From NCBI RefSeq assembly GCF_949987535.1, contig NC_080069.1, positions 47,853,269 to 47,917,268 of the forward strand: a DNA stretch of 64,000 bases, written 5' to 3'. This DNA is from Balaenoptera acutorostrata. Its lineage: Eukaryota; Chordata; Mammalia; Artiodactyla; Balaenopteridae. The notes beneath the pieces are model-generated. The model had not been told where the DNA came from. It ran no database searches and was given only the letters and a program-made list of their open reading frames with translations. This document shows positions 1-12,180 of the stretch, in pieces; the stretch's first letter is position 1; every line of letters starts with the position of its first letter. The position numbers were made by a program, and so were the translations under genes.

Positions 1-131
1 CAGGCTCCAGATGCGCAGGCTCAGTAGTTGTGGCTCACGGGCCTAGTCGCTCCGTGGCATGTGGGATCTTCCCGGACCAGGGCTCGAACCCGTGTCCCCT
101 GCATTGGCAGGCGGATTCTTAACCTCAGTGG
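1..131 (-). mobile_element. CHR-type SINE, cut by the window edge
   Basis: The minus strand carries the middle of a tRNA-derived CHR SINE: the B-box-like region (GGTTCGAGCCC in reverse) and the stretch that reads CAGTAGTTGTGGCTCACGGG on the plus strand. The A-rich tail lies outside the window. The expected tRNA-like head (GCGCCACCAGGGAAGCCC on the plus strand) is missing after about position 131, so the copy is 5'-truncated or locally diverged. It is not a functional tRNA. Confidence 0.85.
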
Positions 132-1240
132 TTTACTTTTAAGCTTGGTTATCTTTGGAAAGAATTGGATTTTAGGACACTGTATTTTACCTTAAATACA
201 GACACATTATTTTAAGGAGGAAAAATAAGTAAAATGGTTTGTGATTAAGTCATTTATTAAATCATATTGTGCACTGCTTTACTTCATCTCCTTCCTTGAT
301 CCAGAGAACTCTTAAGCACCTTTGACAACTGTTGAAATTTAATTTGAAATATTGAGATGGTATAAGGAGCTATGCTCCTATTTCCAACTTTTTTCTCCCC
401 TGAACCCAACAAAGAATATACCAGATTGAGAATTTGGAAATCACATACAGGAGCCTTTCTTGAATCCCTCAATATTCAGCTAGCCTAATTTACTCAGGAT
501 TATGGTCATCTCTTTGTATTTCTCAACTGCTCTTTCAACAATGTCTATTTAACGTGTAAATGTCACTTGCATGAACTTCTAGGTTCCTTGTGGTATTCAT
601 TTGTGTTTCTTGCCAATGGCCCCTTATGGACATTAATTTAGGACCCTGAGGGAGGGAGAAGATTTGGTCCACATAACGGCACTTATAAAGGTCTGAAGAA
701 GTCGATGGTTTATTACCCTCCACATTCCTCAGATATCTACCTTACAATTTAGTGTCAGAGATAGGGAAGGCTGGGGGACTAACAGGGATAGAGGAGAAAA
801 GAAAATAAGAGGAACAAGAGGATTTAACACAAGAGGCCTGTTCTCCAAACTGTAAATACAGTCCTAGGTGGCAGTTTCAATATGGATATTCTTTAATGCC
901 TATTTATGTTTTAGAGATAAATAAGTCACCATGATATATTGGGATGAGAGAAGGCATGAGTTTGAAACTCCCTTTGTAATTCCTTGAAGAAAAATGGAGA
1001 ACAGAAATTATTTTACAAAAATACTCTAAATATTTAAAGGAGAAGCATGAGATTTTTTTACTATTTTATTGATGTTGATTATACTGATCACATTCACACA
1101 GGTTACATTTATCATCTGGAGAAAAATATTATTATATATTAGGTGAAGTTCCCTTTTATTGTCTGTTTACAGAATATTTATACTTTTGACATGACCGTTA
1201 TAGGGGAAACATCATTATATGAACTAGTAGGAAAACAACA
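132..1240. other. Unassigned sequence
   Basis: AT-rich unique-looking sequence. I see no coding exon, RNA gene or repeat family I can name. Open frames here are short (about 60 codons) and have no recognisable protein features. Confidence 0.5.
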
Positions 1241-1249
1241 GATAGGATA

Positions 1250-1350
1250 GGATATCAGAACACCTGAGTTGTGTCATGCCTAGCATCGAGCTGTGTTACT
1301 TTGGGAAAGTCACTCAACCCCTTGTAAGTGAAGAGAAATTAAATAATTGT
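1250..1350 (-). mobile_element. MIR fragment (ancient SINE)
   Basis: The plus strand reads like the reverse complement of MIR: a CACCTGAGTT...TGTGTTACTTTGGGAAAGTCACTCAACC stretch equivalent to the MIR core 'gtgaccttgggcaagtcacttaacc'. It is diverged and short. Confidence 0.5.
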
Positions 1351-1450
1351 GATTTTACATGGAATGATTTGACAACATGCTTTTCTTATTTCAAATGAAC
1401 ATAGTGCTATTATAGGCATTGGAAAGCTTCTTATCATATTTAAAACTGTT

Positions 1451-1736
1451 GGGCTTCCCTGGTGGTGCAGTGGTTGAGAGTCTGCCTGCCAATGCAGGGG
1501 ACACGGGTTCGAGCCCTGGTCTGGGAAGATCCCACATGCCGCGGAGCAGCTAGGCCCGTGAGCCACAACTACTGAGCCTGCACGTCTGGAGCTTGTGCTC
1601 CACAACAAGAGAGGCCGCGACAGCGAGAGGCCCGCGCACGGCGATGAAGAGTGACCCCCGCTCGCCGCAACTGGAGAAAGCCCTCGCACAGAAACGAAGA
1701 CCCAACACAGCCAAAAATAAATAAATAAATACATAA
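1451..1736 (+). mobile_element. CHR-2-like SINE
   Basis: Full-length tRNA-derived SINE. The head is GGGCTTCCCTGGTGGTGCAG, the B-box-like motif GGGTTCGAGCCCTGG lies near 1505, the tRNA-unrelated body follows, and the tail is an (AAAT)n array ending near 1736. The flanks (TTTAAAACTGTT and ATAAACTTTAA) suggest at best an imperfect target duplication, so the exact insertion ends are uncertain. Confidence 0.92.
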
Positions 1737-2935
1737 ACTTTAATTTCTACACCTTGTTCACAGTTATGACCCTCAATTATAGTTTTTTCATGAGACAATA
1801 ATGGTTTTCAAACATTGTTTACCACGACTCAGAATAAATAAAAATATATATTACATTGCAATTAAAAACACAATCATACCTGCCTGTATATAAATGAATA
1901 AGCATCTGAAAAAATATTATTTCTACTTATGATATACTCTTTTTTTTTATTATAATCTATTCCATTTTTTAAAAAATGCTGTTTGTGATCCCCTTAACTG
2001 ATTTCAAAGGTAAGTGAAATAGAGCATTTATATTGTGCTACCAAGGGATAAATTGTTGGTAACATGGCCTATATACCCCATGTAAGCACTAAATGCACTG
2101 AACTTTTTCAGTATATTTTCTAACTGACCAATTCAGATCTTGGCTTAACTGGTGATATTTATGACTGGTTTTAATTTTTCCCAGAGTCTTGGTTTTTAAG
2201 GCTCTTTCCAACTCTAACATATTATGATTCTAAGGGAAGGTTGTCCAAATCTGGAGGCTTAGAAGACATCACTGACTCCCAGGGCATGAGGACAAGGAGG
2301 CAGTGTTCTAAAGTACTTATTTCCCTCCTGCAGCTTTCTGGTTTGGAGTGTTCACCTTCCCTAGTATTGGGGGCATTGGAGCCCAAAGAGTTGGCAATAG
2401 ATAGAAAAGAAGCTATAAGCCCTGTCCCAGAACCTCACCCTTTGCTGTACAGATACGCTTTGGATTTCGGGACTCTATGAATAGACTTTAAACTTTATCT
2501 CTAAACATCATAACTTTTAGTTATTCTTTTTTGTTACTCCAGATATGTTGGCTGCTGGATAACATTCCGTGATGCTCAGTATGATTTTATAATTGTCATT
2601 AGCTTCTTCTATATTAGAGACAAAATTGTGCTCATTACTGAAATTATCACCACTCTGACAAACATCTTTGAAAACGTTACCAATATTCTTATTCCCGTAG
2701 ATTAATTGGAAATGAAAGGTGAAAAATACTAGCTGGTAGGATATCTTTATTGGCAATAATATAAAGCAGAGAACTAATCAAACCATTTCCATTAAAAAAA
2801 AAAAAAAGATACTCTCCACCTTATAGAATCCAGTCCTTTCTTCTAGGCATTCATTGCTCTCAAAAATCTGCCCCTGACTTTTCTTAGGCAACTGTACAGT
2901 GTGAGTACAGAAAAACTAACTGTAGAACTGTAGGA
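1737..2935. other. Mostly unassigned sequence
   Basis: No gene recognised. Near 2185-2235 the text 'aaggctctttccaactctaacat' resembles the end of a minus-strand MIR, but it is too short to call. An A-tract sits near 2794-2807. An 80-codon frame at 2241-2480 has no recognisable domain and is the length expected by chance. Confidence 0.5.
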
Positions 2936-2939
2936 GAAT

Positions 2940-3060
2940 AATTATTTTGATCTGGTTAAGTGACTACTATATACATGGCACTGTTATAGTTGCTGGAAAT
3001 ACACTATGGAAAGAGAGAGACAAAACTTTTGAGTTTATATTATAGAGGGAAATTAGAAGC
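2940..3060 (+). mobile_element. Ancient interspersed repeat, family not named
   Basis: The sequence resembles the widespread old mammalian repeat that reads 'tgccaggcactgttctaggtgctggggatacag...'. Here it is ACATGGCACTGTTATAGTTGC then TGGAAATACA. Similar pieces occur near 12060, 18800 and 35105. The family name is not certain. Confidence 0.4.
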
Positions 3061-5255
3061 ATTATGGACCAAACTGTTACTAGATAAGGAAAGTTATATT
3101 CAAATATGACATCCTTTGTTAAAATATAAATGTCTCATTTATTTACAGAAAATGTGAAAACTTATATGTGAACATTTAATTTGACAGTGTTTAAATCAGA
3201 ATTGTGGAATTACAAATAATTTTAATTTAATTCTTTGGTAGCCTGTATTTTCAGATCTCTTACAGTAAACATATAAAATTTCATTTAATTATAAAAATAA
3301 ATACATATTATGTATATGTTCATTTTATGTATGCCTACTTCTGGCTCTTCCATTAGGTATGTAGTTTTCTAAAATCTGGGACCCTTTTTTTTTTTTTATT
3401 CTTATATAACTTGCTCCTCCAAAGTCTAACACAGTTTATTTGATTAATTAAGCAAATTATTTGGAAAAAATGATTAACATAGATTCTGCCTGGAAGGATT
3501 TTACAACCAAGGGTGAAAGAGATCTGTTAACAACTGGAGAGATTACACAATGAGGGCTATAATTAGTGTGTGGCCAAGGGGAACCTAGATGTGACCTGCA
3601 GATTAACTCTAAGTAAAGATGGCTGACATGAAATTACCATAAACAGTATTTGCATGTCTCTAGTCTCCCTTAGTTTTGAGACCATATTTTTGCATCCCTA
3701 AATCAGATCACATTATAGGACAGAAGCAAATAGAGATAAGGAGACAGAACCTTTAAAATCAAAGTAATCTTGAAAATTGTATACAAGTTTGGATCATGGT
3801 TAGGCTCTTACCTAAATTGTTTCTTGGTGTCAGTCTTTATAAGTTCCTAGTCAATACCCACTCCTGAGATCATCCAGTTTCCAGTGAAAAGCACCACCTT
3901 AAAGGCTTACCCAGCTTGCCTTCACCATCCTGAGCAGCTTGGCATTGCTGTTGGCTTAGAAGTCTCTAGGCCTTGCCATTGGCAAAAACTGAGATTACTA
4001 TGGCAGGAACAAAAGACTTCGGTTTCTCACGTGGTTGTTAGCTCCATTTGAGAGCTCATGCTTCCAAATGAGATCCTTTCTTATCTGGCAGTCTGATTAG
4101 GAAATGAGCTGGGCCACTGTAATTAGGATTCAGATTTACTGCCTGTTTCTGAGAGAGGTTCAATGGGATTGTAACATCTCTAGCCAATCATGCCATATTG
4201 CTCAACCTTACAGCACAGCTTATTAGCTGTCCGTCTGCTTTTATGTGTGATTTTCTATCTCATCAAGCAGGTTAAGGGTGTACTTCATGCATTAGAACTC
4301 AGTGAAAAATAACTATATATCCACTGTAACATCACCCCATTGTTATTTTCCTTCACTTGATGAATGTTTACTGTCATGGCTCAATAAGAGATGAGCTACA
4401 GTCTGCTACTTTTGGCAGTGTCTGCTTAGTGGGAATGTTTAGCTTGTCCTCCCAAATTACAATTCCATTTATATTATCCAGTTTCATTAATCTTTCAAGT
4501 ACCTTCATGGCCAATGATATGGCTACTGCTAGTGCTGAGTGGAGAATTAATTACAAGTAGACTAGAGCAATACATCTATGGGAGCCAGACCCCCAAATAA
4601 GTTGGATGTCAGTTTAATTAACACAGAACAGACTTGTAATAGATTGCAGAGTTCTTTGCAAAAGGACAGTCTCTAGAGAGGGGAGCCAAGGGAAGGATGG
4701 AAGGGGAATAAATAGGACTCTCTGGGAAAAGAGATTGAAAATGTAAATGTAAACTTTAAAAACTTCCTGGTAGACCATATCAAACAATGGAGATATTTCT
4801 CCAGTGTTGTGAAAGAAAACAGATTTTAGCTCAGAAGACATTTCCACATGGAAATGCTACCTACCAACTTGGAATGGCAAGAGTTACTTCGGCTGAAAAG
4901 AAATTAGGAACCTATGCTGATTTAGAAAAATGCAATGGATCTGAAGTCTCTCTTGTATTTCTCACTGCTGACATGTAAAATGTCATCTTGATTCTGTTCA
5001 TCTTTTCGTCAGAAGCATCAACATGTCAAATACCATAGAATTAGTGAAACCAAGTCAATAAACCTAGGTTCTAAAGTAAGAAAGAAAATAACTGTCATTG
5101 TTCTGAAAAAAAAGTTGTTTGCTAAATGAGTTTTTTTCTTTTTAAACTTTCATACTTCCTCATGTGTTTACATAATAATGTCAGAGATTCATTTCTAGGA
5201 GGAAATTTTTGTTTTCTAGAAAATCATGTGGCTTATACCTAATGGACTCAGTACC
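3061..5255. other. Unassigned sequence
   Basis: About 2.2 kb without a recognisable gene or repeat. It has a T-tract near 3388-3399 and small frames (60-77 codons) with no protein features. Very old, unrecognisable repeats could be present. Confidence 0.45.
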
Positions 5256-5500
5256 CTTGTCAGTCTGATTGATGAGGGTGGTGATGATGATAGTTAATGT
5301 TTATGGTGCCTTTACGTTGTGCCAGGTGCTGGGCTAAGTGCTTCACATCTTTATCATATTTATCCTCGTAACAACCTTGTGACATAGGGAGTATTAATAC
5401 TTCCACTTCAGAGACGAGAAATTCTTTATCAATTACCACAAGAAACTTGGGTTTCCTAGAAACTGGTGTTTCTGGAATTCTAATCCCCACACATCTCTGC
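5256..5500 (+). mobile_element. MIR element
   Basis: Ancient CORE-SINE. Recognisable blocks in order are 'gttaatgtttatggtgcc', GTGCCAGGTGCTGGGCTAAG, 'cgtaacaaccttgtgacatag' and a final part with CTTCACTTCAGAGACGAGAA-like sequence. This order matches MIR on the plus strand, with heavy divergence. Confidence 0.7.
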
Positions 5501-5859
5501 ACGTACCCCTATCTGATTCCCCTTCTTACTTCTCAGCTCTTGAAACCCTGCTCCTTTTTCTTCACAGTCACCAGAAAAATGTTGAATAACTTCTCCTTCC
5601 CAAAACATTTTCTTTGATCACTTTGATTTTTTGGGTTTATTTGCAACCTGCCTCTCCCTTGAAAACACAGGTTCCCATGCATCCTCCTCAAGATGTGACT
5701 GTTTCATTCTCATACTCCTCAGACCACTGGACTTAGATGAGGTGCAGACATTTCCTTGTTCCTTACTGATGTTTTCAGACCATTTCCCCTCTGTTTTCCC
5801 TAAAAACAATGGGCTTTGACTCTTAAGCCACTAGGCTCTACCAACCATTGACTCTCCTT
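5501..5859. other. Unassigned sequence
   Basis: Pyrimidine-rich plus strand with no gene recognised. It may be the start of the decayed LINE that follows, but I cannot align it. Confidence 0.4.
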
Positions 5860-7790
5860 TCATTCATCATTACCACCCTGATCATTCCTTCTAATTTCTT
5901 GAAGATTTAAGTCCTGACTCACTGTCATTCTTTAACACTATTCCTATCATGGTTCTTAGTGATTTCATAAATGTGTGGGCTATCCTTCCAATAACCTGGT
6001 CTCTCAGCTCCTTGACCTTCTTTGCACCAATGACTTTGCCCTCCATAACACTGTAGCCACTCACTACTTATGGTCACACCATAAACTTTGTTATCACCAA
6101 TAAATGTAACCTTTCCATGATCTTAGTTTCATCTGTTCCTCTCTCTGACTACCCACTCTTCTCCTTCTCTACCCACTGTTTTCTAACTTCAGCAATATTT
6201 TAATCCCTGATTGACCTTCAACCCACTGATTATATCAACATTTCCTATACCTCTCATACGTTGTGTCTTTATTTTTCTTCTTATCCAGATTAAATTTAAT
6301 ATTCAGTAATTATAATTGCTTCTCTTACCTGCCTCCATTTGTTTGCTTAATTTGGAAAAAAAAAAAGGAAACTTGATTAAAGCAAGCTTTCATTCTGTTC
6401 TGTGTCTGCAACTCAGCAGCTGAATATGGCTAGAAGAAAACACAGAGCTGTTTAAATTGACTAATTTTAGGATAGATTTATATTCTTCAATCTCAAGTGA
6501 ATCCATTCACTCTTACACTGTCTGAGATGAGTATTTCCTAGTCTCCTCCTCTCTCTCCTCAGACGAACAATTCCTCCTTTTTTCAAAAGATGGCATTAAT
6601 TACGATTTTAATGAGAAGATAGAGGCAATCACAAGAAACACTCCATGGGTTCCCAAACCCATCAGTGAGCAGCAGTGCTCTATGCTCTGCCTTCTCTCCT
6701 GTTTCAGTGGATAAAATCCTCATGTTAAGAGCTAAGACCACCTTCTCTACTTGAGTCACTGAAACCCACCCCTTTCACTTACTCAAGGTGGTTCTTTCAA
6801 TGGTTCTATCCTCTTGACCTTGCATCATCAGTTTCTCCCATTCTACTGTATCATTCTGACTTGCAACATGCTATAACTTCTACCACAAAAAAGAAGAAAA
6901 AAAAAAAAAAAAAAACTCTCTTTCATGACCCCAATTGTCCTGTTAGCTACCAACTTATATTTTTCCTTCCCTTAACAACAGATTTCTAAGAAATAATGAT
7001 CTGTACTTACTGCCTCTGATTTTTCTCTTGAACCCACTAAAATCAGGTGTTGACCTTACCACTCAACCAAAGTACTCTTGTCAAGGTCACTGTTGCTAAA
7101 TCTGAAGATCTTGAACTGTCAGTCAAGTCACTCCATCTTCCTTCATTACAGGATACACATTATCTTGGTTATCTTCCTACCTCATTGGCCAGTCCTTCTC
7201 AATTTAATTCCCTGGTCTCTTTTTATATCCCCTAAAATCTTGAGTATCCCAGGTTTCAGTCAATGTACATTTTATCTTCTCTCACTATACTTACTCCTTT
7301 GATGATATTATCTCATCTTGCATTCTCAAATGTCATGTGCTCTCTGATCCCAACTTTGTATTCCTAGCCAGGATCTCTCCCCTAAAGTCCAAATACATAT
7401 AGTCAAGGGTTTATTTGGATATCTAATAAGTATATCAATCTACACATATCCAAAATCGAATTCCTAATTTCCTCCCCTCCCATTTAAACGTTCTCTTCAC
7501 AGAACCTTGTCCATATTAGTTGATAGGAATTCTATCCTTTTAGGGGCTCAGGACAAAATCTTTGAGTCATTGTTGATTTTTCTCTATCTCAAGTATACTC
7601 CATATCCAGTCTCTCAGAAAAACATGCCAGTTCAATCTCAAGAATATATCCAATATCAAACAGAGAGAATAGAACAAACCAGTTCTGTCACTGCAGTCTT
7701 GATCTAAGACACCATCATTTCTCATCTGAGTTATTTACGTAGCCTCTTAATAATTCTTCCTTTTCTGCCTTTATTCTTACAGTATGTATG
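5860..7790 (+). mobile_element. Decayed L2/CR1-like LINE, ORF2 region
   Basis: A long plus-strand stretch matches the pyrimidine-rich text typical of mammalian L2/CR1-type LINE coding remnants. Recognisable phrases include 'ccaataacctggtctctcagctccttgacc' (about 5989), 'ttatcaccaataaatgtaacc' (about 6090), 'gcca ggatctctcccctaaagtcc' (about 7368), 'ggatatctaataagtatatcaa' (about 7418) and 'accatcatttctcatctgag' (about 7711). No continuous reading frame survives. An A-tract (about 6898-6915) and gaps suggest internal rearrangement. Strand and class are fairly clear; the subfamily is not. Confidence 0.55.
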
Positions 7791-7839
7791 TATTAAGAGG
7801 TTAAAGGATATTATTTCTGCTTACATACTACTAGTCAAT

Positions 7840-7900
7840 GTCCAGAACTGTGCCTGGAATGTTGGAATTTAATCAATATTTGTTGAGTGAATGACCTGAA
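7840..7900 (+). mobile_element. L2 LINE 3' end
   Basis: The text 'aactgtgcctggaatgttgg' followed by 'aatcaatatttgttgagtgaatg' matches the L2 3' terminus ('gtgcctggcacatag...caataaatatttgttgaatgaatg'). It lies just beyond the decayed ORF2 region in the same orientation, so both may be one old insertion. Confidence 0.65.
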
Positions 7901-8140
7901 GTTAGAGCAGTCCAGTAATCACTCAAACTCTATGAATTCAAAATTCTCTCCCTAGACTCAATGTCCTTAACTACCATGTTATCTTGCATGTTTTACTTAA
8001 ATATTTTCTATAAATCAAGCCTTTAAAAATTTGCACTCTTCATTTCTGAGCAGCAAAATAATTTACATATAAAGATGTCCAGCCTTGAACATACATGCAT
8101 ACGCATATACACACAACCACCTTTTTAGAATAGTGTAGAC

Positions 8141-8373
8141 CAGGGGTCCTCAAACCCCAGCCCATGGACCAGTTCTGGTTCATGGCCTGTCAGGAACCGG
8201 GCCTCATGGCAGGAGGTGAGCAGCGGGTGAGCGAGTGAAGCTTCACCTCCCTCTCCCCATCGTTCCCCATTGCTCGCATTACCGCCTGAACCATACCCAC
8301 CCCCACCCCCGTCCCTGGAAAAATTGTCTTCCGTGAAACTGGTCCCTGTTGCCAAAAAGGTTGGGGACCACTG
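8141..8373 (+). mobile_element. Non-autonomous hAT-type DNA transposon
   Basis: A 233-bp element bounded by short inverted termini: CAGGGGTCCTCAAACC at the left and GGTTGGGGACCACTG at the right (reverse complement CAGTGGTCCCCAACC). It is flanked by a perfect 8-bp direct repeat, GTGTAGAC, at 8133-8140 and 8374-8381. An 8-bp duplication with CAG...CTG ends is diagnostic of the hAT superfamily. The interior (GGAACCGGGCCTC, GTGAGCAGCGGGTGAGCGAG) is GC-rich and belongs to a well-known mammalian family whose name I am not sure of. It encodes no transposase. Strand is given by similarity to the family orientation I remember. Confidence 0.85.
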
Positions 8374-8381
8374 GTGTAGAC

Positions 8382-9690
8382 TACCCTCCGGTCCCCAAAC
8401 TTATCTCAAACATCTTGGAAAAGGAATGTTTCATGCATAACAGGATATAACTTCTACATTGTATCAGATGCTTCCCAGTGTTTGACAGCAAATTTGGAGG
8501 CTCGGAGTCAGATATCATGGGAATACTCCATACATTTAATGATTCATAGATCCTTCACTTCTAGTACCTTATGCATTTGTAAACCTTAGAGACCTTCTAT
8601 GATTAAGGAATACATGTCCTCCCCATTTTCAGTCCGTACATAAAAATCATCAGTATATGGATCTTGTCTTATTTAATGAGACAGGCTAATTGCAGATATC
8701 TTCGTATTTTCATATAAACAATGAAAAATGAAAACATTTTAATAGATTTAGTGCATCACTTAACTTCTTTTCATCCTCATAAAATACACTCATTAAGCAC
8801 CCATTTGTGTATAACGTGCTTGTCATATGCTATGTTATCAGATTGGTTTTAATGTAAATATCAGATTCTGCCATATAAAGAAAGTTACAGGATGTAACTT
8901 TAGGAACTTTTGAGACTAAGCCTATCTTTTGAAGATTTTGTGGGTCAGATAGATTCAAGGTTATCTCAGCAGCAAATGATTATGGGTATCAAAGTGATAA
9001 TGTTCTGTTATCAGAATTGTCAATTACCAAGTCTATGGTATATTACAACTAATCCCTAATGAGTATTTCAGTTGGAACAGTTAGAAGTCCTACTGCTTCT
9101 TTGGCGTTTAACTTGTCCATACATTAATTTGAGAGAAGTTTTTTACCCTTAACAATTGACTGGTTCAATTGTTTTAAGGATTTTTGTATACTATTTAGTT
9201 ATTTTCCTGATCACCTTACATTTTTCCACAGTGTTTGTTCCAGTAAAGTTTTCTTTTTTTTTTTTTTTAATTACTAAGAAAAAAAAGTACTCAAGAAGGG
9301 ACAATAGCAAAAATAACTTGGAAGTGGCAAAACAGATGGATTCTTTGGTAATTGACTTTGTCTAGAAAGAATGAATCTAAGTTGTGAATCCTGGAAGGTA
9401 TGCCCAGGAATAGGTTGATTTATGCTACAGAACACCCTAAAAGTGCAACAAATAGATGTACCAGACACTGCTAAAAGGTAGGGGTGGTACAAATGGGTAT
9501 TCAAGATTAACGGAGAGGTTTTTGTTTTTGTTTTGTAAGAAGTATATTTTCAGAAGGAGGATCATGATCTTCCACTTTACATAGCCTGTAAATACCTTTC
9601 TTATATTCTATTATAGACTGGAGGTGTACTCTGGAGACAACTTGCTGTAGATTCTCTGTCCTCCAGGACCAGGCATGACCAAGGGCCAGC
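8382..9690. other. Unassigned sequence
   Basis: No gene or nameable repeat. A T-tract lies near 9251-9269. Small frames of 63-76 codons overlap on both strands and show no protein features. Confidence 0.45.
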
Positions 9691-9694
9691 ATAT

Positions 9695-9860
9695 TCACCT
9701 GAAATCAGAATCTCTTTTGGGAGTGATGATAATGATCTGAAATTAGATAGATAGTAGTGATAGTTGCACAACCTTTTGAATATAATAAATACCATTGAAT
9801 TGAACATTTTAAAGGGGTGAATGTTGTGGATGTGAACTATATTTCAGTAAAATAAGAGCA
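9695..9860 (+). mobile_element. Ancient L1 (L1M-type) 3' UTR fragment
   Basis: Matches the end of old mammalian L1: 'agtgatagttgcacaacc', 'accattgaattgaacatttta', 'gtgaatgttgtggatgtgaactatatttcagtaaaata'. It is diverged and has no long A-tail. Confidence 0.7.
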
Positions 9861-10805
9861 TTAGTGTTCTGAAAACAATACTTGAAGCTAATAGGTTAGT
9901 GCTTTCAAAATACTAGAAAATGATATTCTAGAATTTAAATAGTTATCCAAACTATCAATCAAGTAAGAAGGTAGAATAAATATTTTTTCACATATGGAAA
10001 ACCCTAAAAAGACTTACTTCCTTTCCTCTCTTTCTCAAATATATATTGTAGAGTGTTTCACCAAAACCACAGAATAAACTAAAAAAAAAAGAGGAAGACA
10101 TAGAAACCAGTACACAGAGGACTCGACACAGATTTAAAAAAAAAAAAAAAAAGGACAGTTTCCAGGATGATACTGACAAGAATCTCAAATCAGTGCCTGA
10201 GTGTCAGGTCTAGGGGAATTCAGTACAGATCAGGGTAGGATAATGGAGTGCTCTAAGGTGCTAGGTACAAGAAAAAGGGAATGAAAAAAAACAAAAGATT
10301 ATCTGATTTGTCTGAATATGTTGAATGGAAATTTAAAACTTATGGTAGAGAATTTGTGATTGAATAGTTATAGTTACATAGAAAACTAAACAAACATAAT
10401 ATATGCCAATTAACTCTGGGGAAGAGAGGAAATTTACAGGAATACTACATGGCTCACCCATGATTTTTTTTTCTTTCATAGTCATAATAAAGTAACATTG
10501 AATATAGGAATGGAGGAGGGCAGCTGTTTGCATGTATGGATCAGTGATCTAAACCCTAATCTATCATAGGAGGATCCATATAGATGTAAATTCAAAAATC
10601 AAGAAATAGGCATGCATGCATAATGTTTAGAAACACAGAGGTAAAACCATTTACAGAGTTTGGAGAGGTACCTGTGAAGAATGGAACTCAAGGAAGGAAG
10701 GAGTAGGATGGGGCAGTGGATTGCTGTTTTTCATTAAAAGTCTTACAATTTGACTAGTGCACATATTAATTGGTTAATATTAAAAAGATAGAAAATACCT
10801 AGCTA
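9861..10805. other. Unassigned sequence
   Basis: No gene recognised. A-tracts lie at about 10080-10090 and 10136-10152. The remainder is AT-rich unique-looking sequence. Confidence 0.45.
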
Positions 10806-10807
10806 GG

Positions 10808-10915
10808 CATTAGAGAACAAGATTCAAAGCCAGACTATTTGCTATGAGATCTTAAGCCGAATATTTAACATGTCCTAGCCTCAGTTTCTTCAGTGGTTTA
10901 ATGAAGGCTTTGCAT
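10808..10915 (-). mobile_element. MIR fragment
   Basis: The plus strand shows reverse-complement MIR text: 'agattcaaagccagactatttgctatgagatcttaagc' then 'aacatgtcctagcctcagtttcttcagtgg'. This is the typical 'tgtgaccttgggcaa...cctcagtttcctcatctg' core with mutations. Confidence 0.6.
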
Positions 10916-12055
10916 TCAATCGTTTTTAATTTTCTTCTGGCTTTATATTGATGCTTTCAGGAGTCTTATACTGCTAAGCCTAAGGCTGACTTTTTAAAAC
11001 TGTGGTATCTTGGTTTACTCCATTGACCTTAGACTCGTCTTCTTTTTAAGTTCACCTCTTGACTTTACAAACAATAGAACAAAGATCCAGAGACATAAAT
11101 TAATGTGTCCCAGTTATCCACATATTTATATGGAATTATAGATTTATTGTAAATGGTAGATAGTGGGGGATTGTATTAATTTTGGTAAAGGTCTAGTTGC
11201 TGTGACAAAGTTACCTGAAATAGAGTAACGTATGGGGAATCGATTCTCTCTCTGTCTTTGTCCTCTCTCTTTTCTCTGACTTCCCCCAAAGTGAGTGGTC
11301 CACACATTTATCTTGGGGGCAAGAAACTTGGCTCTACACAGTCATCAGAGTTCTGGATTATTTCCTTTCTCTGTCATTCCTAGTACTTTATCATCATCCA
11401 TAGGCCTTAAACTGAATTGTAGGCACCTTTGTGTCTGGATTATGAGAAAGAGAGATGAGTATAAAGAAGCACGCACGTAATGTCTTATGGCCCAGACAGA
11501 AAGTGGCATACCAACCACTCACATTCCCTCAGTAAGCACCTTGCTACAAGGCTGTACTTAGCTGCCAGTAAAGCAAAGAAATGTAGTCTCCAGCTTAAGA
11601 GCCAAATGCTCAGTTATGACTTTCTAATGTAGATGAAGGGGGGGACAGATTTTGAAGAACAACTAACTGTCTCCACTGAGATCCTAGAGAGGGCTATGAA
11701 TTGTGTGAGCAGGTATTGGCCTGTCATTCATAGTCTTTATTTTTTAAATTGATAATATTTTAAACTCTTTATAATATATCAAAAGAAATAGACTAGTGAC
11801 TTCTTTCATACTTTATACAGCGGATATCATGATATTTTTGACAATTTCTAATAGTTACACTTTACCCATTCAGGAAATGTCTCGACTATTATTTTTGCCC
11901 AGGAGGAATGACTAGAACTCAAGGCTCCCATTTTCTAGGCTCTTTCTACTGTTATATATATATTTCTTTTCCTTTATAATCTAAGAGTGTTAGTCTGAGC
12001 ATGAAGACCTTACTGTCTGATTAGACCAAGGAATCGGTTGTAATTCAACTCAATT
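10916..12055. other. Unassigned; possible decayed LTR between 11160 and 11640
   Basis: No gene recognised. The 11160-11640 stretch ('gttgctgtgacaaagttacctgaaa' onward) has the mixed composition of an old LTR, but I cannot match ends, a polyadenylation signal or a target duplication. A G-tract (7 G) is at about 11639-11645. Confidence 0.3.
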
Positions 12056-12059
12056 CATT

Positions 12060-12180
12060 CTAAAACTTATCAACTGAGCACATGCCACGTGCTAGGACTA
12101 CATGGAAATATAGTAATAACAAATTAACCCCATAGCCTTCGGCTTTATGAACCTATTGTCTAAGAGTAGAGCTAGACTCC
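12060..12180 (+). mobile_element. Ancient interspersed repeat, family not named
   Basis: Reads 'ctgagcacatgccacgtgctagg' then 'gaaatatagtaataacaaa' and 'ggctttatgaacctattgtctaagag'. This is the order of the same old repeat seen near 2940 and 35105. Confidence 0.45.

Noticed and set aside
8125..8355. 76-codon glycine-rich frame, minus strand
   Set aside because: It lies within the GC-rich hAT element, which is non-coding.
11040..11110. Possible MIR piece ('aagatccagagacataaattaatgtgtccc')
   Set aside because: Too short and diverged to call with confidence.
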